A stretch of DNA of 64,000 nucleotides from Saccharum officinarum (taxonomy: Eukaryota; Streptophyta; Magnoliopsida; Poales; Poaceae). Below, piece by piece: positions 10,811-22,310 of this stretch. A program made the translations under genes and the position numbers. The stretch spans positions 9,777,381 through 9,841,380 of the forward strand of contig CM036221.1 of assembly GCA_020631735.1 (NCBI GenBank), written 5' to 3'. The notes beneath the pieces were generated by a model, which saw only the letters and a list, made by a program, of their open reading frames with translations, was not told the origin of the DNA and did not search any database. How positions within the stretch are numbered: the stretch's first letter is position 1; the number at the start of each line of letters is the position of its first letter.

Positions 10811-12039
10811 TGTCGGTGTTCGGACCGAGGGGGGTCCTAAACCAACGAGTAAATGCTGCGTGACTCTTTCCTGGATGGTGATGCAAGGAGAACACACGGG
10901 GTTTATCCTGGTTCGGGCAAAAGAAGGCCCTACGTCCAGCGGGGGGGAGAGGTTTGTATTTCCTTGCACCGAGGTGCTCGTGTAGGGGTTACAAGCAGGC
11001 GAGAGAGGGTGTCGAGCCCAAGTCTCAAAGAGAAAAAAAGGAGAAAGGTCGTTGCTTGAGATGTTGATCTCTTGCTTTTCGTTGTTCGGTCGGGTGGTTT
11101 TGTTCGTCTGTTCGTTGGTTGGTTCGTTCGTTCGCCCCCCTCTGTCGAACCCTGGCCTACCCTTTTATAAGGCGAGAGGGGGCCAAGCCAAGGGGAGCCT
11201 TGAGGTGATGCTTTGTCGATTCCTGTTGAGTTGACTGTAGCGACGTGCCTTCGAAATGGCCGGCCATCCCTGGGTACCCTGACGTTGTGGGAGACAAGAT
11301 GGCGAAATGACCCAGAGCGCCATGCCATACCGTCCTTCGAGCTAAGCCGAGCGTCGAAGCTGGGTCGAGGCCGGGTCGAGGTTGGATGGATAAGGCCGAA
11401 TCCCTGATATCGCGGGGAACGAACCTTGTCTTATCCTCCCTCGAGGGTGATTGATGGTGAACAGTGTGCGGTAAGGTGGGTACAGTGACGGGTTTCACCT
11501 CCCATCACGGGATGGGCGGTAAAACAGTGAGACTCGACGTGGGTATTGTTCCCACGTTGGTCCATGCCGCAGCCATGCCGGTAGGTGGTAGTAGGTACCC
11601 GCATTGAATGCTATGGCTTTCGTCCTGGGGTAGGTAAAGAAAACGCGTCGAGGAGCCGGGGCGCGGTCGAGGCGCCCCGTCGAGCGGGCCTCGTACGAGT
11701 CGGAGCCGGGGCGCGGTCGAGGCGCCCCGTCGAGCGGGCCTCGTACGAGTCGGAGCCGGGGCGCGGTCGAGGCGCCCCGTCGAGCGGGCCTCGTACGAGT
11801 CGGAGCCAGGGCGCGGTCGAGGCGCCCCGTCGAGCGGGCCTCGTACGAGTCGGAGCCGGGGCGCGGTCGCGGCGCCCCGTCGAGCGAGCCCCGTGCGAGT
11901 CGGAGCCGGGGCGCGGTCGAGGCGCCCCGTCGAGCGGGCCGCGTGATACTCGGCCGAGGTGGGCTATCTTTCATTGCGGTTTCGGTTATGTTAGTGTTTT
12001 GGCGATAGCTGTGGGTACCCCGTACTGTTGGTACCGACA
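10811..12039 (-). repeat. 3' LTR of the Tat element (1229 bp)
   Basis: It aligns along its length with 24553-25532 but is 249 bp longer. Nearly all the difference is the extra copies of a 50-bp unit at 11653-11942. A TATA-like TTATAAAAG on the minus strand lies near 11165-11173, within the would-be U3/R boundary, and is matched in the other LTR near 24906. Confidence 0.92.
11653..11942. repeat. 50-bp GC-rich minisatellite inside the LTR, 5.8 copies
   Basis: Units start at 11653, 11703, 11753, 11803, 11853 and 11903, each beginning GAGCCGGGGCGCGGTCG. The last unit is cut after 40 bp. Units differ by few bases (for example 'CCAGGG' in the unit at 11803 and 'GTCGCGG' in the unit at 11853). The equivalent place in the other LTR (about 25396-25435) has one 40-bp copy only. 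Confidence 0.95.
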
Positions 12040-12060
12040 GTAGCCCCCGAGCCTTTGGGT
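12040..12060 (-). other. Polypurine tract of the Tat element
   Basis: Read on the minus strand this is CAAAGGCTCGGGGGCTAC directly before TGTCGGT of the 3' LTR. Its position and purine richness fit a plus-strand-synthesis primer, though it is interrupted by pyrimidines as is common in this lineage. Confidence 0.5.
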
Positions 12061-12229
12061 GAGTGTGTGATCACTCTCCCAGAGGTTGGTCAGAACTGGA
12101 GTCGTAGCGTCGTGATTTTTCCGGTGGGGGCGCGCGAGCGCACCCGCCGGGTGTAGCCCCCGAGGCCTCGGTGGAGTATGGAGACTCCTCCGAGGTCTTG
12201 TACGCGTTTGATTGGGGAACGTTTCGTTG

Positions 12230-13226
12230 CGGTCAAGCCCCCGAGCCTCGCGCGCGCGAGGTCGATCAGGGTCCCGGCCGTCTTTCGCTGTGCGACCCTC
12301 GCGCTCCTTTTTCGAAAAAAGGAGGAGGGGTGGAGAATGTCGTACTACCCTCGTTTGGGCCCGAGTTACGACTATCTCCGGTGAGCTGCTAGCGGGTGAA
12401 TTCGAGTGAGAACCCGTGCCCCGTTCGTTAGGGGTCGGCTAGTGGCCCGGAGGCGCCCTCAAAAATGCCAAGAAGTGGTCGTGTGGATCTCGATTCCCTT
12501 CGACAGGATTCGAGGGCTCGATGCCTCCCCCGGAGGGATTCCTACCACAACCTTCTCCTTCGGCCTCGAATACGTCCTGGGGTGCCTCGAGAGCGCGGCT
12601 CGAGCCCTTGGCCATGTACGGGCGCACCCTGGGTCGTCCCTAACTCTGTTGCTCGAGGGCAGCTGTCGAACCCCGTTCGAGGGCCAGCTTTCGCTCCCTC
12701 GAGACTTATTGCGGGCTTCGCACCCATTTTTGCGGTCGGGACCCCGAGCCTCGCACGCACGAGGTCGATCAGAGTCCCGGCCGTCTTTCGCGACCCTCAC
12801 GCTCCTTTTTCGAGAAAAGGAGGAGGGGTGGAGAACGTCGTACTACCCTCGTTTGGGCCCGAGTTCCGACGATCTCCGGTGAGCTGCTAACGGGAGAATT
12901 CGAGTGAGAACCCGTGCCCCGTTCGTTAGGGGTCGGCTAGTGGCCCGGAGGCGCCCTCAAAAATGCCAAGAAGTGGTCGTGTGGATCTCGATTCCCTTCG
13001 ACAGGATTCGAGGGCTCGATGCCTCCCCCGGAGGGATTCCTACCACAACCTTCTCCTTCGGCCTCGAATACGTCCTGGGGTGCCTCGAGAGCGCGGCTCG
13101 AGCCCTTGGCCATGTACGGGCGCACCCTGGGTCGTCCCTAACTCTGTTGCTCGAGGGCAGCTGTCGAACCCCTTTCGAGGGCCAGCTTTCGCTCCCTCGA
13201 GACTTATTGCGGGCTTCGCACCCATT
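12230..13226. repeat. Tandem duplication of about 498 bp upstream of the antisense gene
   Basis: 12230-12728 and about 12733-13226 are near-identical direct copies. Both carry the CCCGAGCCTCGC block, the GGAGGAGGGGTGGAGAA block and the GTGAGAACCCGTGCCCCGTT block at a constant offset of 498. Differences include CTGTGCGACC against CGCGACC. Open frames crossing it are by-products of GC content and I do not call genes. Confidence 0.9.
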
Positions 13227-13427
13227 TACCACGTACCTGGGATATTTCGTTGGCCGAGCGCGTTTTTTTGGGAGACGAGATCGGCGCGGTAGCGGCATAT
13301 GGTTACGACGTGGGGAGCGACCACGTGCCCAGTTCCTGCGAGATATAAGGAAACGGTTAGGTGAGCGCATTTAATGCGGGAAACTGTTCCTACCTTCTCG
13401 CGCGGCCGTTGGGCTTCCGTCTGGGCA

Positions 13428-13433
13428 TATAAA
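13428..13433 (+). promoter_or_regulatory. TATA box for the antisense gene of the Tat element
   Basis: TATAAA lies 153 nt before ATG 13581 on the plus strand, in otherwise GC-rich DNA directly following the 498-bp duplication. It would start a transcript near 13460, opposite in direction to the element's own gag-pol RNA. Confidence 0.5.
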
Positions 13434-13580
13434 GCTAAGGCCTAGGGGTCTACGTTCCCCACCGATCGCTTGCGTCCCTGCAATCCTTTGCCTTAGACAT
13501 CCCCTGCCACATCGCGTTCTCCGCCCGTATCGCCGCAGCCACCGCATCCTTTCCTTCCATCCCCCCTTCCGACGACATCG

Positions 13581-16500
13581 ATGGCAGGAAAGAGCCAGAT
13601 CCTCCCCGCCGACGACTGGGCCGCCTCCTCGGTGACGGAGAGGAGGTTGGAGGAGTTGGTCGAGGACGGGCTGCTGCGGCCGAGGACGAACTTGTTGCAG
13701 CCGGAGTGGATGGCGCCGCCCCCTGCCCATCGGGAGCCAGCGCCCCCTGAAGGGTACGTGGTGAGCTTCGTCAGCTTTCATGAGCGGGGGTTCGGCGTGC
13801 CGGCGTCGGTCTTCATGCGCGCGCTCCTCCACCACTACCGGGTGGAACTTCATCACCTTTCCCCCAACGCCGTCGCGCAGGCCGCCATCTTCGCGGCGGT
13901 CTGCGAGGGCTACCTCGGGGTGGAGCCGCAGTGGAACCTGTGGCTTCACCTTTTCAAGGCCGAGCTCTTCGCCAAGAGGGCGGGGGAGAAAGGCGTCCTG
14001 TGCGCGGCCCGAGTTGGGAGCTGCGTGCTACAGGTGAGATCGGGTCGGACGGATCTATACATCCCGGCCCGCCTCATCTCCTCGAACAGTGGGTGGCACG
14101 AGGGTTGGTTCTACCTCCGCAATGATGAAAATCAGTTGCCGAGGTACACCGGCCGCGTGCTGACTGCTCGAGAGGAGCATTGGTCGTACGGAGTGCCCGA
14201 GGCCGAGAAGACGCGCTTGGATCCGCTGCTGGCGGCGCTGCAGCAGCTTCGCCTTCGGGGCCTAACGGCTGCGGCGGTGGCTGCGGCCTTCCATCGCCGC
14301 AGAGTGATGCCGTTGTGCCGGCGTCGTCTCCGCCTGGACCAGATGACTCCGGAGGCGAACCTGGAGGGTACCCGGATGTCCCACGAATCCCTCACCCTTG
14401 AGGAGGTCCTCCGGCGGGCTCGCCGGATGGTCGGGAACTTCAAGGCGGAGGAGGCCAATCAGGTTCCCATGAGGCCTACCGAAGGGTGCGAATCCGTGGT
14501 ACGTATCTCGGGGCTGAGGTATTGCTATTCTTGTTTTTCTGTGGATTTTGCTGATGTGGTCGAGGCCGGCGTGTAGGATTTGTCGGCGTTGCGGGAAACG
14601 CGCCCACCAGTCCCGGAGGACCGGCCCGCCCGGGAGGCTCGACGCCTGCATGCCGCCCAGAAGAAGCAGACCAAGGAGACGGCCAAGAAGCGGGCGGTCC
14701 GCAAGGCCAAAGAGGCGGAGGCGTTGAAGAAGCTTCGGCGCCAGCAGACCATCGACGGGGTCCCCCTGGCGCCGTCGCCTTCCGAGACGGTCTCGGGGGA
14801 GGACGACGACAGCAGCGGCGAAGACGACGATGCCCTGTCGCGATATGAGATTGCGACCGGGCTGGGCGACCTTCCCGACATTCGCCCCCTGCTGGAGCCC
14901 ATCGGGGGGGCGTCCTCCTCGGTCGTCGTGGTCGAGGAGGTCGAGGGGAAGAAGGTGGGGAAGGAAGCCGGGCCCTCGACGGGAGGGGCCGTTTTACCCC
15001 GGTCCCGGCGAGAGGGGTCGACGGGGACGCCCGCACCAGCCGGGGCCTCGCAAGCTCCGGCAGGGGCGGAAGCGGCGGTACCGGCGTCGTCATCGGCGGC
15101 GGCGCCGGCGGGCGTAAGGACCCGAGGCCAGCTGGCCTCGGAAGCACAGAGGGCGCAGGGCGGTGTACCGGCCGGGGCTCCCAGGAGCGCTCGACCTGCT
15201 GGTGAGGCCGCCGCGAGGCCACCAGCGGCCGTCCCGGGAGGCTCGAGCCGCGCGGGTCGAGGTACTTGGTGCCGATTTCCGGGTAAGTATCTCAGCTTGG
15301 TTGTCCTGCCTTTCCCAAAGTCCGTTGGCCGACAATTCTTCTCACTTCGCAGGCTGAAGCGGAAGGCGGAGCCGATGGGGCCTACCCCTGTGAAGTCGCT
15401 GCGAGCCGGCGCCGTTGTCCTCAACCGGACGGCGGAGCAGGACGCGGCCTGGGTCCGTCAGGTCGAGGCCGCGAAAGGGCGCCTGCGACAACGGCAGGGG
15501 TCAGCCGACGCCGCGGCGGTTGCCGGCCCGGAGCCTGCCGTCGAGGGGTCCGAACCGGTAAAGGCGGCGGCGCTTGACGTAGTCGAGGCGGGACCCAGGT
15601 CGTCGGGGACGGCCGAGGCTGCCGTTGCGGTCGCGACGGGCGAGGCACCCGTCCACGACGCGGAGCGGGCGGGTGCTGACGTGACCATGGAGGAGGTCGC
15701 GTCGGCGTCAGGGCAAGAGACGGCCCGGGCGAGGGGGTCGCAGCCGCAACAAGGCCCGTTGGCAGAGCCAGCGGGCATGGTGGAGGTCGGGGCGGTCGAG
15801 CCCCTATCCGGAGCACCGGAAGAAGAAGCGCCGGTTCCGGAGGTGCCAACGGTCGAGGCGCGGGCACCGGCGCCGTCGTCGGTCGAGGCGCCGGCTCCAG
15901 AAGCGCCGGCGGTCGTAAGTGCCCGCCCTCACGTTCCCCTCGACAACATCCCCTGGACAAGGGAAAACAAGCGATGGGGTCGAGGGGGTGAGGTCGCGGA
16001 CCAGGCCGGTGTCGCGACGGCCGTTGGAGAGGTGGATACCGCGGGCGAGGCCGGTCCTTCCGCGGGACCGGGAGACGCCCCGGCCGGGTCATCTTCGTCG
16101 TGGCCCGACATCGCCGCGCTGGCGATAGCGCGGGCAGAGACGGAGCTGCCGAGGTGGGGGGGCCGTCCCTTGAGTTCAGGGACGCTACGAACCCCGACGC
16201 CGAGCCCATCTTTGTCTTGAGCGACAAAGATGAAGTGCACCGATGGGAATACCTCGAGGGCGTCCGCCAGCACCTTGACCGGTTGCTCCGAGTGGCGTCC
16301 GGTGCCGTGCGGAGTATGGGGGATGCCACCGAGGTATGATCGACCCGTCGGCTTTCTTGATGTGTTTTTTCCTCGGATTTGTGACCTTTTCGAATTGCGT
16401 TCAGGAGCTGAAGGAGTACTCCCGCCGCAAGTCGCTCTTCATCCGGGACGAGAGTGGCGTGTGGGGCGCGCTGTCCCAGCAACGGGTCCTGGTCGAGGAG

Positions 16501-17436
16501 GCCCAGAAACAGCTATCCAATCGGAACGCCGAGATGGCTGAGCTGCGCGTCGCATACGCCGTGGTGAAAGAAGAGGCGACGCAGGCATGGGCGGCCGAGG
16601 CCGTGATGCGCACAAGCCTGGACAAGGCTCGGGAGGAGGCTGCCCAGGCGCGCAGGGACCTCGAGCCCTTGTCTGCGCGGGTGAGGGAGCTCGAGGAGGA
16701 TGTCTCCCAGGTTGGCCTTCAGCGCGACGCCTTCCACGCCGAGATCACGACGCTGCAGGGAGCCGTCCAAGAGAAGGACGCAGCTCTCGAGTCTGCTCGG
16801 CAGGAGGTCGAGGCGCTAAAGGCGGCCATCCGTGACAAGGACAGCGCCTTCCTGGGGCTCGAGCGAACGTGTGGGGGGCTCCGCGACGAGGTCGTGGGCC
16901 TGCAGACCCACATCGGGGTAAGTGTGGTTGTTATAGTCACGACGTTGAAGGCCCCGCGTTGGGCACTAATTTGTTTGTCGTGTTTCAGAGCTGGAGAGAG
17001 AGAACCGAGAGGCCCAATCGTGTGCCAACTCCTTCCAGAGCCTCTTCGAAGCCGAGGTCCGGAGGACCCAACTTCTCCAGGGCGCAATCACCACCGTGTG
17101 TGATGGCCTAGGGGTCGAGCCCGACGCCGACACCGGGAAGATGTTCCGGGGAACTCCTTCGTCCGACGGATGGTGGCGCTGGGCCGCCTTGCCCGGGAGA
17201 AGATACGGAACGGCCTCCATCACGGCGTGAAGAGGGCGCTGGCCGTCGTCCGTTCGGGGTTTGTGTTTGACATGAGGCTCGTTGCCGAGGGCTTCATCAC
17301 AGACCCCGATCGGACGGACGAGGAGAACGAGGATGCCTGCGTGGAGCTGATCGAAGCCGCCGAAGAACCTGGGAGTCGTCTGGCCTCGCTTTTTGAAGCC
17401 GAGGTGGTTCCTCCTGCCGACGACGAAGGCCTGTGA
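13581..17436 (+). CDS. Antisense accessory gene of the Tat element ('putative gypsy type transposon' domain)
   Basis: ATG 13581 starts a protein whose first 306 codons (13581-14498) resemble the plant domain known as 'putative gypsy type transposon' (Pfam Transposase_28), for example SFHERGFGVPASVFMRALLH and NSGWHEGWFYLR. An intron 14499-14576 (GT-AG, phase 0) leads to a charged, Ala/Glu/Pro-rich region open to 16220. A frame change near the G run at about 16155 is followed by an exon ending at 16333, an intron to about 16404, and a coiled-coil exon (about 16405-16918, for example LEEDVSQVGLQRDAF). A further intron 16919-16987 leads to the terminal exon ending at stop 17434-17436, with another frame change near 17150. 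Function is unknown; no transposase catalytic triad is visible despite the domain name. Its placement between integrase and 3' LTR on the opposite strand matches Grande-like elements. Confidence 0.7.
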
Positions 17437-18120
17437 GCCAAATCTGGGCATGAAGGCCCATGTAATAAGTTAGTATTTCGAATTTTGATCGTGGTGGCCG
17501 CAGAGGCCTAAAAGACTCGAAACATAAACCGGTTCGTGGTTGATTCAGTTTTACTCGAGCTTTTCTTCCCTTTATCGCACGGATCGTGTTCTCGCGTGAT
17601 TTACTTAGCGCGCAGCTACATCCTTTGGCGTAAGGGAGCGAGTGGAGGTACCGTAGCCTCGGAGGCGTAAGTGATCTCGCGGCTCGACTGCCCTCGAGCT
17701 TCAGGGTGATGTTGCGGCCTAGTAAATCGTGTGAGAGCCTGATCTAAGCGACAGGGGGTATGTTCTTTTTTAATTTTAGGAACCGTTGTTTAGATCTTCT
17801 CAGCGTGAAGGCGTACCTCTAGAAGGCGTAAGGGTTGAGTGGAGGTACCGTAGCCTCGGAGGCGTAGGTGATGCTCCGGACTCGAGAGCCCTTTCGAACC
17901 TTAGGGTGCTCTTTCAGCGAAGTCGATCTAAGAAGCGGTTCTTAAATTTTAAAAAAGAGCATAAGTTTTTTCGGGGACCGGGGGTTCCCCCCTTGCAGCC
18001 CCCGAGGGAGGGTCGACTCTGGGAGTGCAGGGTCGATCCTTCCTCATTACGAAACGAGAAATTTTGAACATCGCTGTATTCTTTATTGACGAAAAAGGAA
18101 ATACAGAGCCTCGAGGCTTT
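17437..18120. other. Spacer between antisense gene and integrase, with a diverged repeat
   Basis: No gene is seen. A motif GAGTGGAGGTACCGTAGCCT followed by CGGAGGCGTA occurs at about 17639 and again at about 17835, giving an imperfect direct repeat with a period near 196 bp. The antisense gene and pol converge here, so both poly(A) sites could lie in this stretch. Confidence 0.5.
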
Positions 18121-19466
18121 TTAAGGAAAGAAGCGACGTAGCTGTTCAATGTTCCAAGCGTTGGTGAGGATTTCGCCCTTCTCGTTGGATAGCTTGTAGG
18201 TGCCCGGCTTTAGTACTTCTGCGATGATGTACGGCCCTTCCCATGGTGGTGTGAGCTTGTGCCGTCCCTTGGTGTTCTGGTTCCGCCGTAGCACCAAGTC
18301 ACCAACGTTGAGGTCACGCTTGCGGACGTATCTGTCGTGGTAGCGTCGGAGACCCTGCTGGTACCTGGCAGAATGCAACAGAGCCACATCTCGGGCTTCC
18401 TCGAGCTGGTCGAGGGCGTCCTGTCTTGTGGCGTCGTTGTGTCCTTCGTTGTATGCCTTCAACCTCGGGGATCCGTATTCTATATCGGTTGGTAGCATAG
18501 CCTCAGACCCGTAGACTAAGAAGAACGGAGTGAACCCCGTGGCTCGACTCGGCGTTGTTCTTAGGCTCCACAGGACCGAGGGTAGCTCGGCAGCCCATTT
18601 TTTTCCATGTTTGTTTAGTTTGTTAAAGATTCTGGGCTTCAGGCCTTGTAGAACCATGCCGTTGGCACGTTCCACTTGCCCGTTTGTTTTTGGATGAGCC
18701 ACGGCCGACCAGAGCACACGGATGTGGTGGTTGTCGCAGAAATCCAAAAACTTTTTGCCAGTGAACTGGGTGCCATTGTCTGTGATGATACAGTTGGGGA
18801 CCCCGAAGCGATGAACAATGTTAGTAAAGAAGAGTACAGCTTGTTCGGACCTGATGCTGGTGATAGGGCGGGCCTCGATCCACTTGGAGAATTTGTCGAT
18901 TGCGACGAGCAAGTGGGTGAAGCCGCCGGTCGTCCTTTTCAGTGGTCCGACAAGGTCGAGCCCCCAAACGGCGAACGGCCATGTGATGGGGATAGTTTGT
19001 AGGGCATGTGCCGGAAGATGAGTCTGTCTCGCATAGTACTGACAACCCTCGCAGGAGCGTACTAGCTTGACAGCGTCGGAGACCGCGGTCGGCCAATAGA
19101 ATCCTTGTCGAAAGGCGTTTCCGACGAGGGTTCGAGGCGCAGCGTGGTGACCGCAAGCCCCCGAGTGAAGATCGCCGAGCAGATTTCTGCCTTGCTCTTT
19201 CGTGATGCAACGTTGGAGGATACCGGTAGGGCTACGACGGTAGAGCTCCCTGCTGTCGCCCATGATCACAAAAGTTTTGGCCCGGCGTGTGATCCGTCGA
19301 GCCTCAGTCCTATCCGAGGGGAGGTCCCCTTGGATGAGGTAGTCGAGGTACGAGACGCGCCAATCAGGTTCGAGGTCAGACGGTGGCGTCAAATCTCCCA
19401 CCTGCATGGCTTGAGCCCGGTCGAGGGGGCTTCTGCCTCAGGTGGAGGGTCGAGCGACGCCCGTCG
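18121..19466 (-). pseudogene. Integrase region of Tat pol
   Basis: A frame of 428 codons open from 19407 to 18121 on the minus strand holds the integrase. The His/Cys zinc-binding region is visible (HSGACGHH and RSCEGCQYY), followed by the catalytic core with the three acidic positions WGLDLVGPL, ITDNGTQF and NGQVERANG. The C-terminal end reads WEGPYIIAEVLKPGTYKLS. The enzyme would insert the element's DNA copy into the genome. This segment itself is intact, but it is cut from the upstream RNase H by a frame change at the C12 tract 19467-19478, so the polyprotein as written is broken. Confidence 0.85.
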
Positions 19467-21337
19467 CCCCCCCCCCCCGTCTGGCCTGAGGTCGACGGAT
19501 GGATGCTGAAGGTCTTTCGCGAAGACGTCCGGTGGAACCGTGGCTCGACCGGACGCGATTTTTGCCAGTTCATCAGCGGCCTCATTATACCTGCGTGCGA
19601 TGTGGTTGAGCTCGAGGCCGTGAAACTTGTCCTCGAGGCGCCGTACTTCTTGGCAGTAGGCCTCCATCTTGGGGTCGCGGCAGCTCGAGCTCTTCATCAC
19701 CTGATCGATCACGAGTTGGGAGTCGCCTCGGACGTCGAGGTGTCGGACCCCGAGCTCGATGGCGATTCTCAACCCCGTGACGAGTGCCTCGTATTCGGCG
19801 ACGTTGTTAGACGCAGGGAAATGAAGCCGGACGACGTAGCGCATGTGAACCCCGAGGGGTGAGACGAAGAGCAAGCCCGCGCCTGCTCCCGTTTTCGTCA
19901 ATGACCCATCGAAGTACATGGTCCACAGCTCCGCTTGGAGCTGTGCAGGAAGGAGTTGTGTGTCAGTCCACTCGGCCAGAAAATCTGCTAACGCCTGTGA
20001 CTTGATAGCTTTTCGCGGCGCATAGGACAATGCCTCGCCCATGAGCTCGACCGCCCATTTGGCAATCCTACCCGAGGCTTCCCGGTTCTGGGCTATCTCT
20101 CCCAAGGGGAAAGAAGAAACCACAGTAATCGGGTGACCCTCGAAGTAGTGTCGGAGCTTGCGCCGTGTCAAGATGACAGCATATAGCAGTTTCTGGATCT
20201 GTGGATATCGACACTTTGTTTCAGAGAGCACCTCGCTAATGAAATAGACCGGCCTCTGGACGAGCAAGGTGTGTGCCTCCTCGGCCCGTTCGACAACCAG
20301 GGCAGCACTGACTACTTGTGATGTCGCGGCGACATAGAGTAGGAGTGGTTCCCCCGGGGTCGGAGGGACGAGGATCGGTGAGCTAGAGAGGGTGGCTTTC
20401 AGTTTCGTGAGAGCCTCCTCAGCCTCGAGGTTCCAGGAAAAATGGTCCGATTTCCTCAAGAGACGGTACAGAGGGAGTGCTTTTTCGCCGAGGCGCGAAA
20501 TGAAACGGCTGAGTGCCGCCAAGCAACCTGTGACTCTCTGTACGCCTTTGAGATCTCGGATGGGGCCCATCTTGGTTATTGCAGAGATTTTTTCAGGGTT
20601 GGCCTCGATGCCACGTTTAGATACGATAAACCCTAAAAGCATACCTCGTGGGACGCCGAAAACACATTTCTCCGGATTGAGTCTGATGTTTTTTTGCCCT
20701 GAGACACTTGAATGCAACGTCGAGGTCGCTGACCAGATCGTCGGCACGTTGGGTTTTGACCACGATGTCGTCGACGTAAGCTTCGACGGTCGACCCAATG
20801 TGCTTCCCGAAAACGTGTTGCATGCATCGCTGGTACGTTGCCCCCGCGTTCCGGAGACCGAAGGGCATCGTAACGTAGCAATACATGCCGAATGGGGTGA
20901 TGAATGAAGTCGCGAGCTGGTCGGACTCCTTCATTTTGATCTAAGAATGAGAGAGTTTCACATCCCGCGGTGGAATCAACGATTTGATCAATGCGTGGCA
21001 AAGGGAAGGGAACTTTCGGACATGCTTTATTTAAACCAGTATAGTCTACGCACATCCTCCATTTCCCACTCTTTTTTCTAACTAATACAGGATTAGCTAG
21101 CCACTCGGGATGATGAACCTCCTTGATGAACCCGGCCTCCAATAGTTTGTGTATCTCCTCGCCGATGACCCTGCGCTTCTCCTCATCGAAGCGGCGTAGG
21201 CGTTGCTTCACCGATTTGGATCCGGCCCGGATCTCCAAGGCGTGCTCGGCGACTTCCCTGGGTATGCCCGGCATATCCGAGGGACTCCACGCAAAGATGT
21301 CGACGTTCGCGCGGAGAAAGTCGACGAGCACTGCTTC
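19467..21337 (-). pseudogene. Reverse transcriptase, RNase H and second RNase H of Tat pol
   Basis: Starting from about 21331 the RT fingers are visible (HHPEWLANPVLVRKKSGKWR and CVDYTGLNKACPK). The palm block with EAYVDDIVV is in another frame (20934-20617). The RT connection and first RNase H follow in a third frame, and then a second RNase H with MYFDGSLTKTGAGAG and VRGDSQLVIDQ, the extra module characteristic of the Tat lineage. Breaks: a codon that is usually Gln reads TAG just before 21331; about 20 nt seem lost near 20940 between SFLD and QLATSF; a frame change occurs near the T run at about 20690. As written it cannot give active RT. Confidence 0.85.
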
Positions 21338-22310
21338 CTATTTAGGATCGAGGGTGGCGCTGACGTTCAGCGTCCTCCCTTTGGGATCAGCGGGGTCGAG
21401 GGGTACGAGTTTGACGTCTTCGGCGGGCTCGAAGCTGCCGGCATGGCGTTTTGGGTCGGGAATCATTTTGGCGAGACCGTCGAGGTCTGCAGCCAAGCTT
21501 GCCGACTCAAAAACAGCCTCGCCGTGCTCGACGCACTCGACGTCACACTCGTAGGCATGTTCATACGAGGGCCCTACAGTGATGACACCGTTTGGGCCAG
21601 GCATTTTGAGCTTAAGGTAGGTGTAGTTCGGGATCGCCATGAACTTGGCGTAGCATGGGCGTCCCAGGATAGCGTGGTACGTTCCACGGAATCCGACCAC
21701 TTCGAAAGTGAGAGTTTCCTTTCGAAAATTGGCCGGTGTGCCAAAGCAAACAGGCAGATCGACCCGCCCGAGGGGTTCCGCCCGTTTCCCTGGCACAACT
21801 CCGTGGAAGCCCCCGACGCTAGGCTGGAGGCGCGCTCTGTCGACCCCAAGAGGTCGAGGGTCTGAGAGTAGATAATGTTGAGGCTGCTTCCGCCGTCCAT
21901 GAGCACTTTGGTGAGGCGTGTGTTGGCGATGACGGGGTCAACGACGAGTGGATAGACCCCCGGGTTGGGGACGTAGTCTGGGTGGTCATCACGGTCGAAA
22001 GTGATGGCCACCGCAGACCAATCAAGGAAACGGGGTACTGCCGATTGTACGGAGAAGACCTCGCGCCGTTCTCGCTTGCGCTGGCGCGCAGAGAGGCAGG
22101 TCGAGGGCCCTCCGTAGATCATGTAGCAGTCGCGGATCTCGGGGAATTCCCCGTCCTTGTCGTCACCCTTAGGGTCCTCCTCCTTGTCGTCCTTCTTGGC
22201 GCCGGCACCCCCGAAGTACCTGCGCAGCATGTGACAATCCTCGAGGTTATGGTTAGTGAGTCCCTTGTGGTAGGGACACGTCTCTTTGAGCATTTTGTCG
22301 AAGACGCCCC
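21338..22310 (-). pseudogene. Protease region of Tat gag-pol
   Basis: A minus-strand frame (22293-21574) contains CPYHKGLTNHNLEDC, an incomplete knuckle-like segment, and the retroviral-type aspartic protease active site as VLMDGGSSLNIIYS, the variant DGGSS common in this lineage. The continuation, with VVGFRGTYHAILGRPCYAKF typical of the protease-RT linker in Tat elements, is in a different frame (21796-21338), so a frame change lies near 21800. Confidence 0.75.

Noticed and set aside
11495..12043. Open frames on both strands with repeats such as EAPRRAGLVRVGAGARSRR
   Set aside because: They only translate the 50-bp minisatellite of the LTR, whose unit count changes between LTRs.
12406..13374. 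Two identical 150-codon open frames
   Set aside because: They are the same noncoding block duplicated at 498-bp spacing, with similar open frames on both strands, as expected from GC content.
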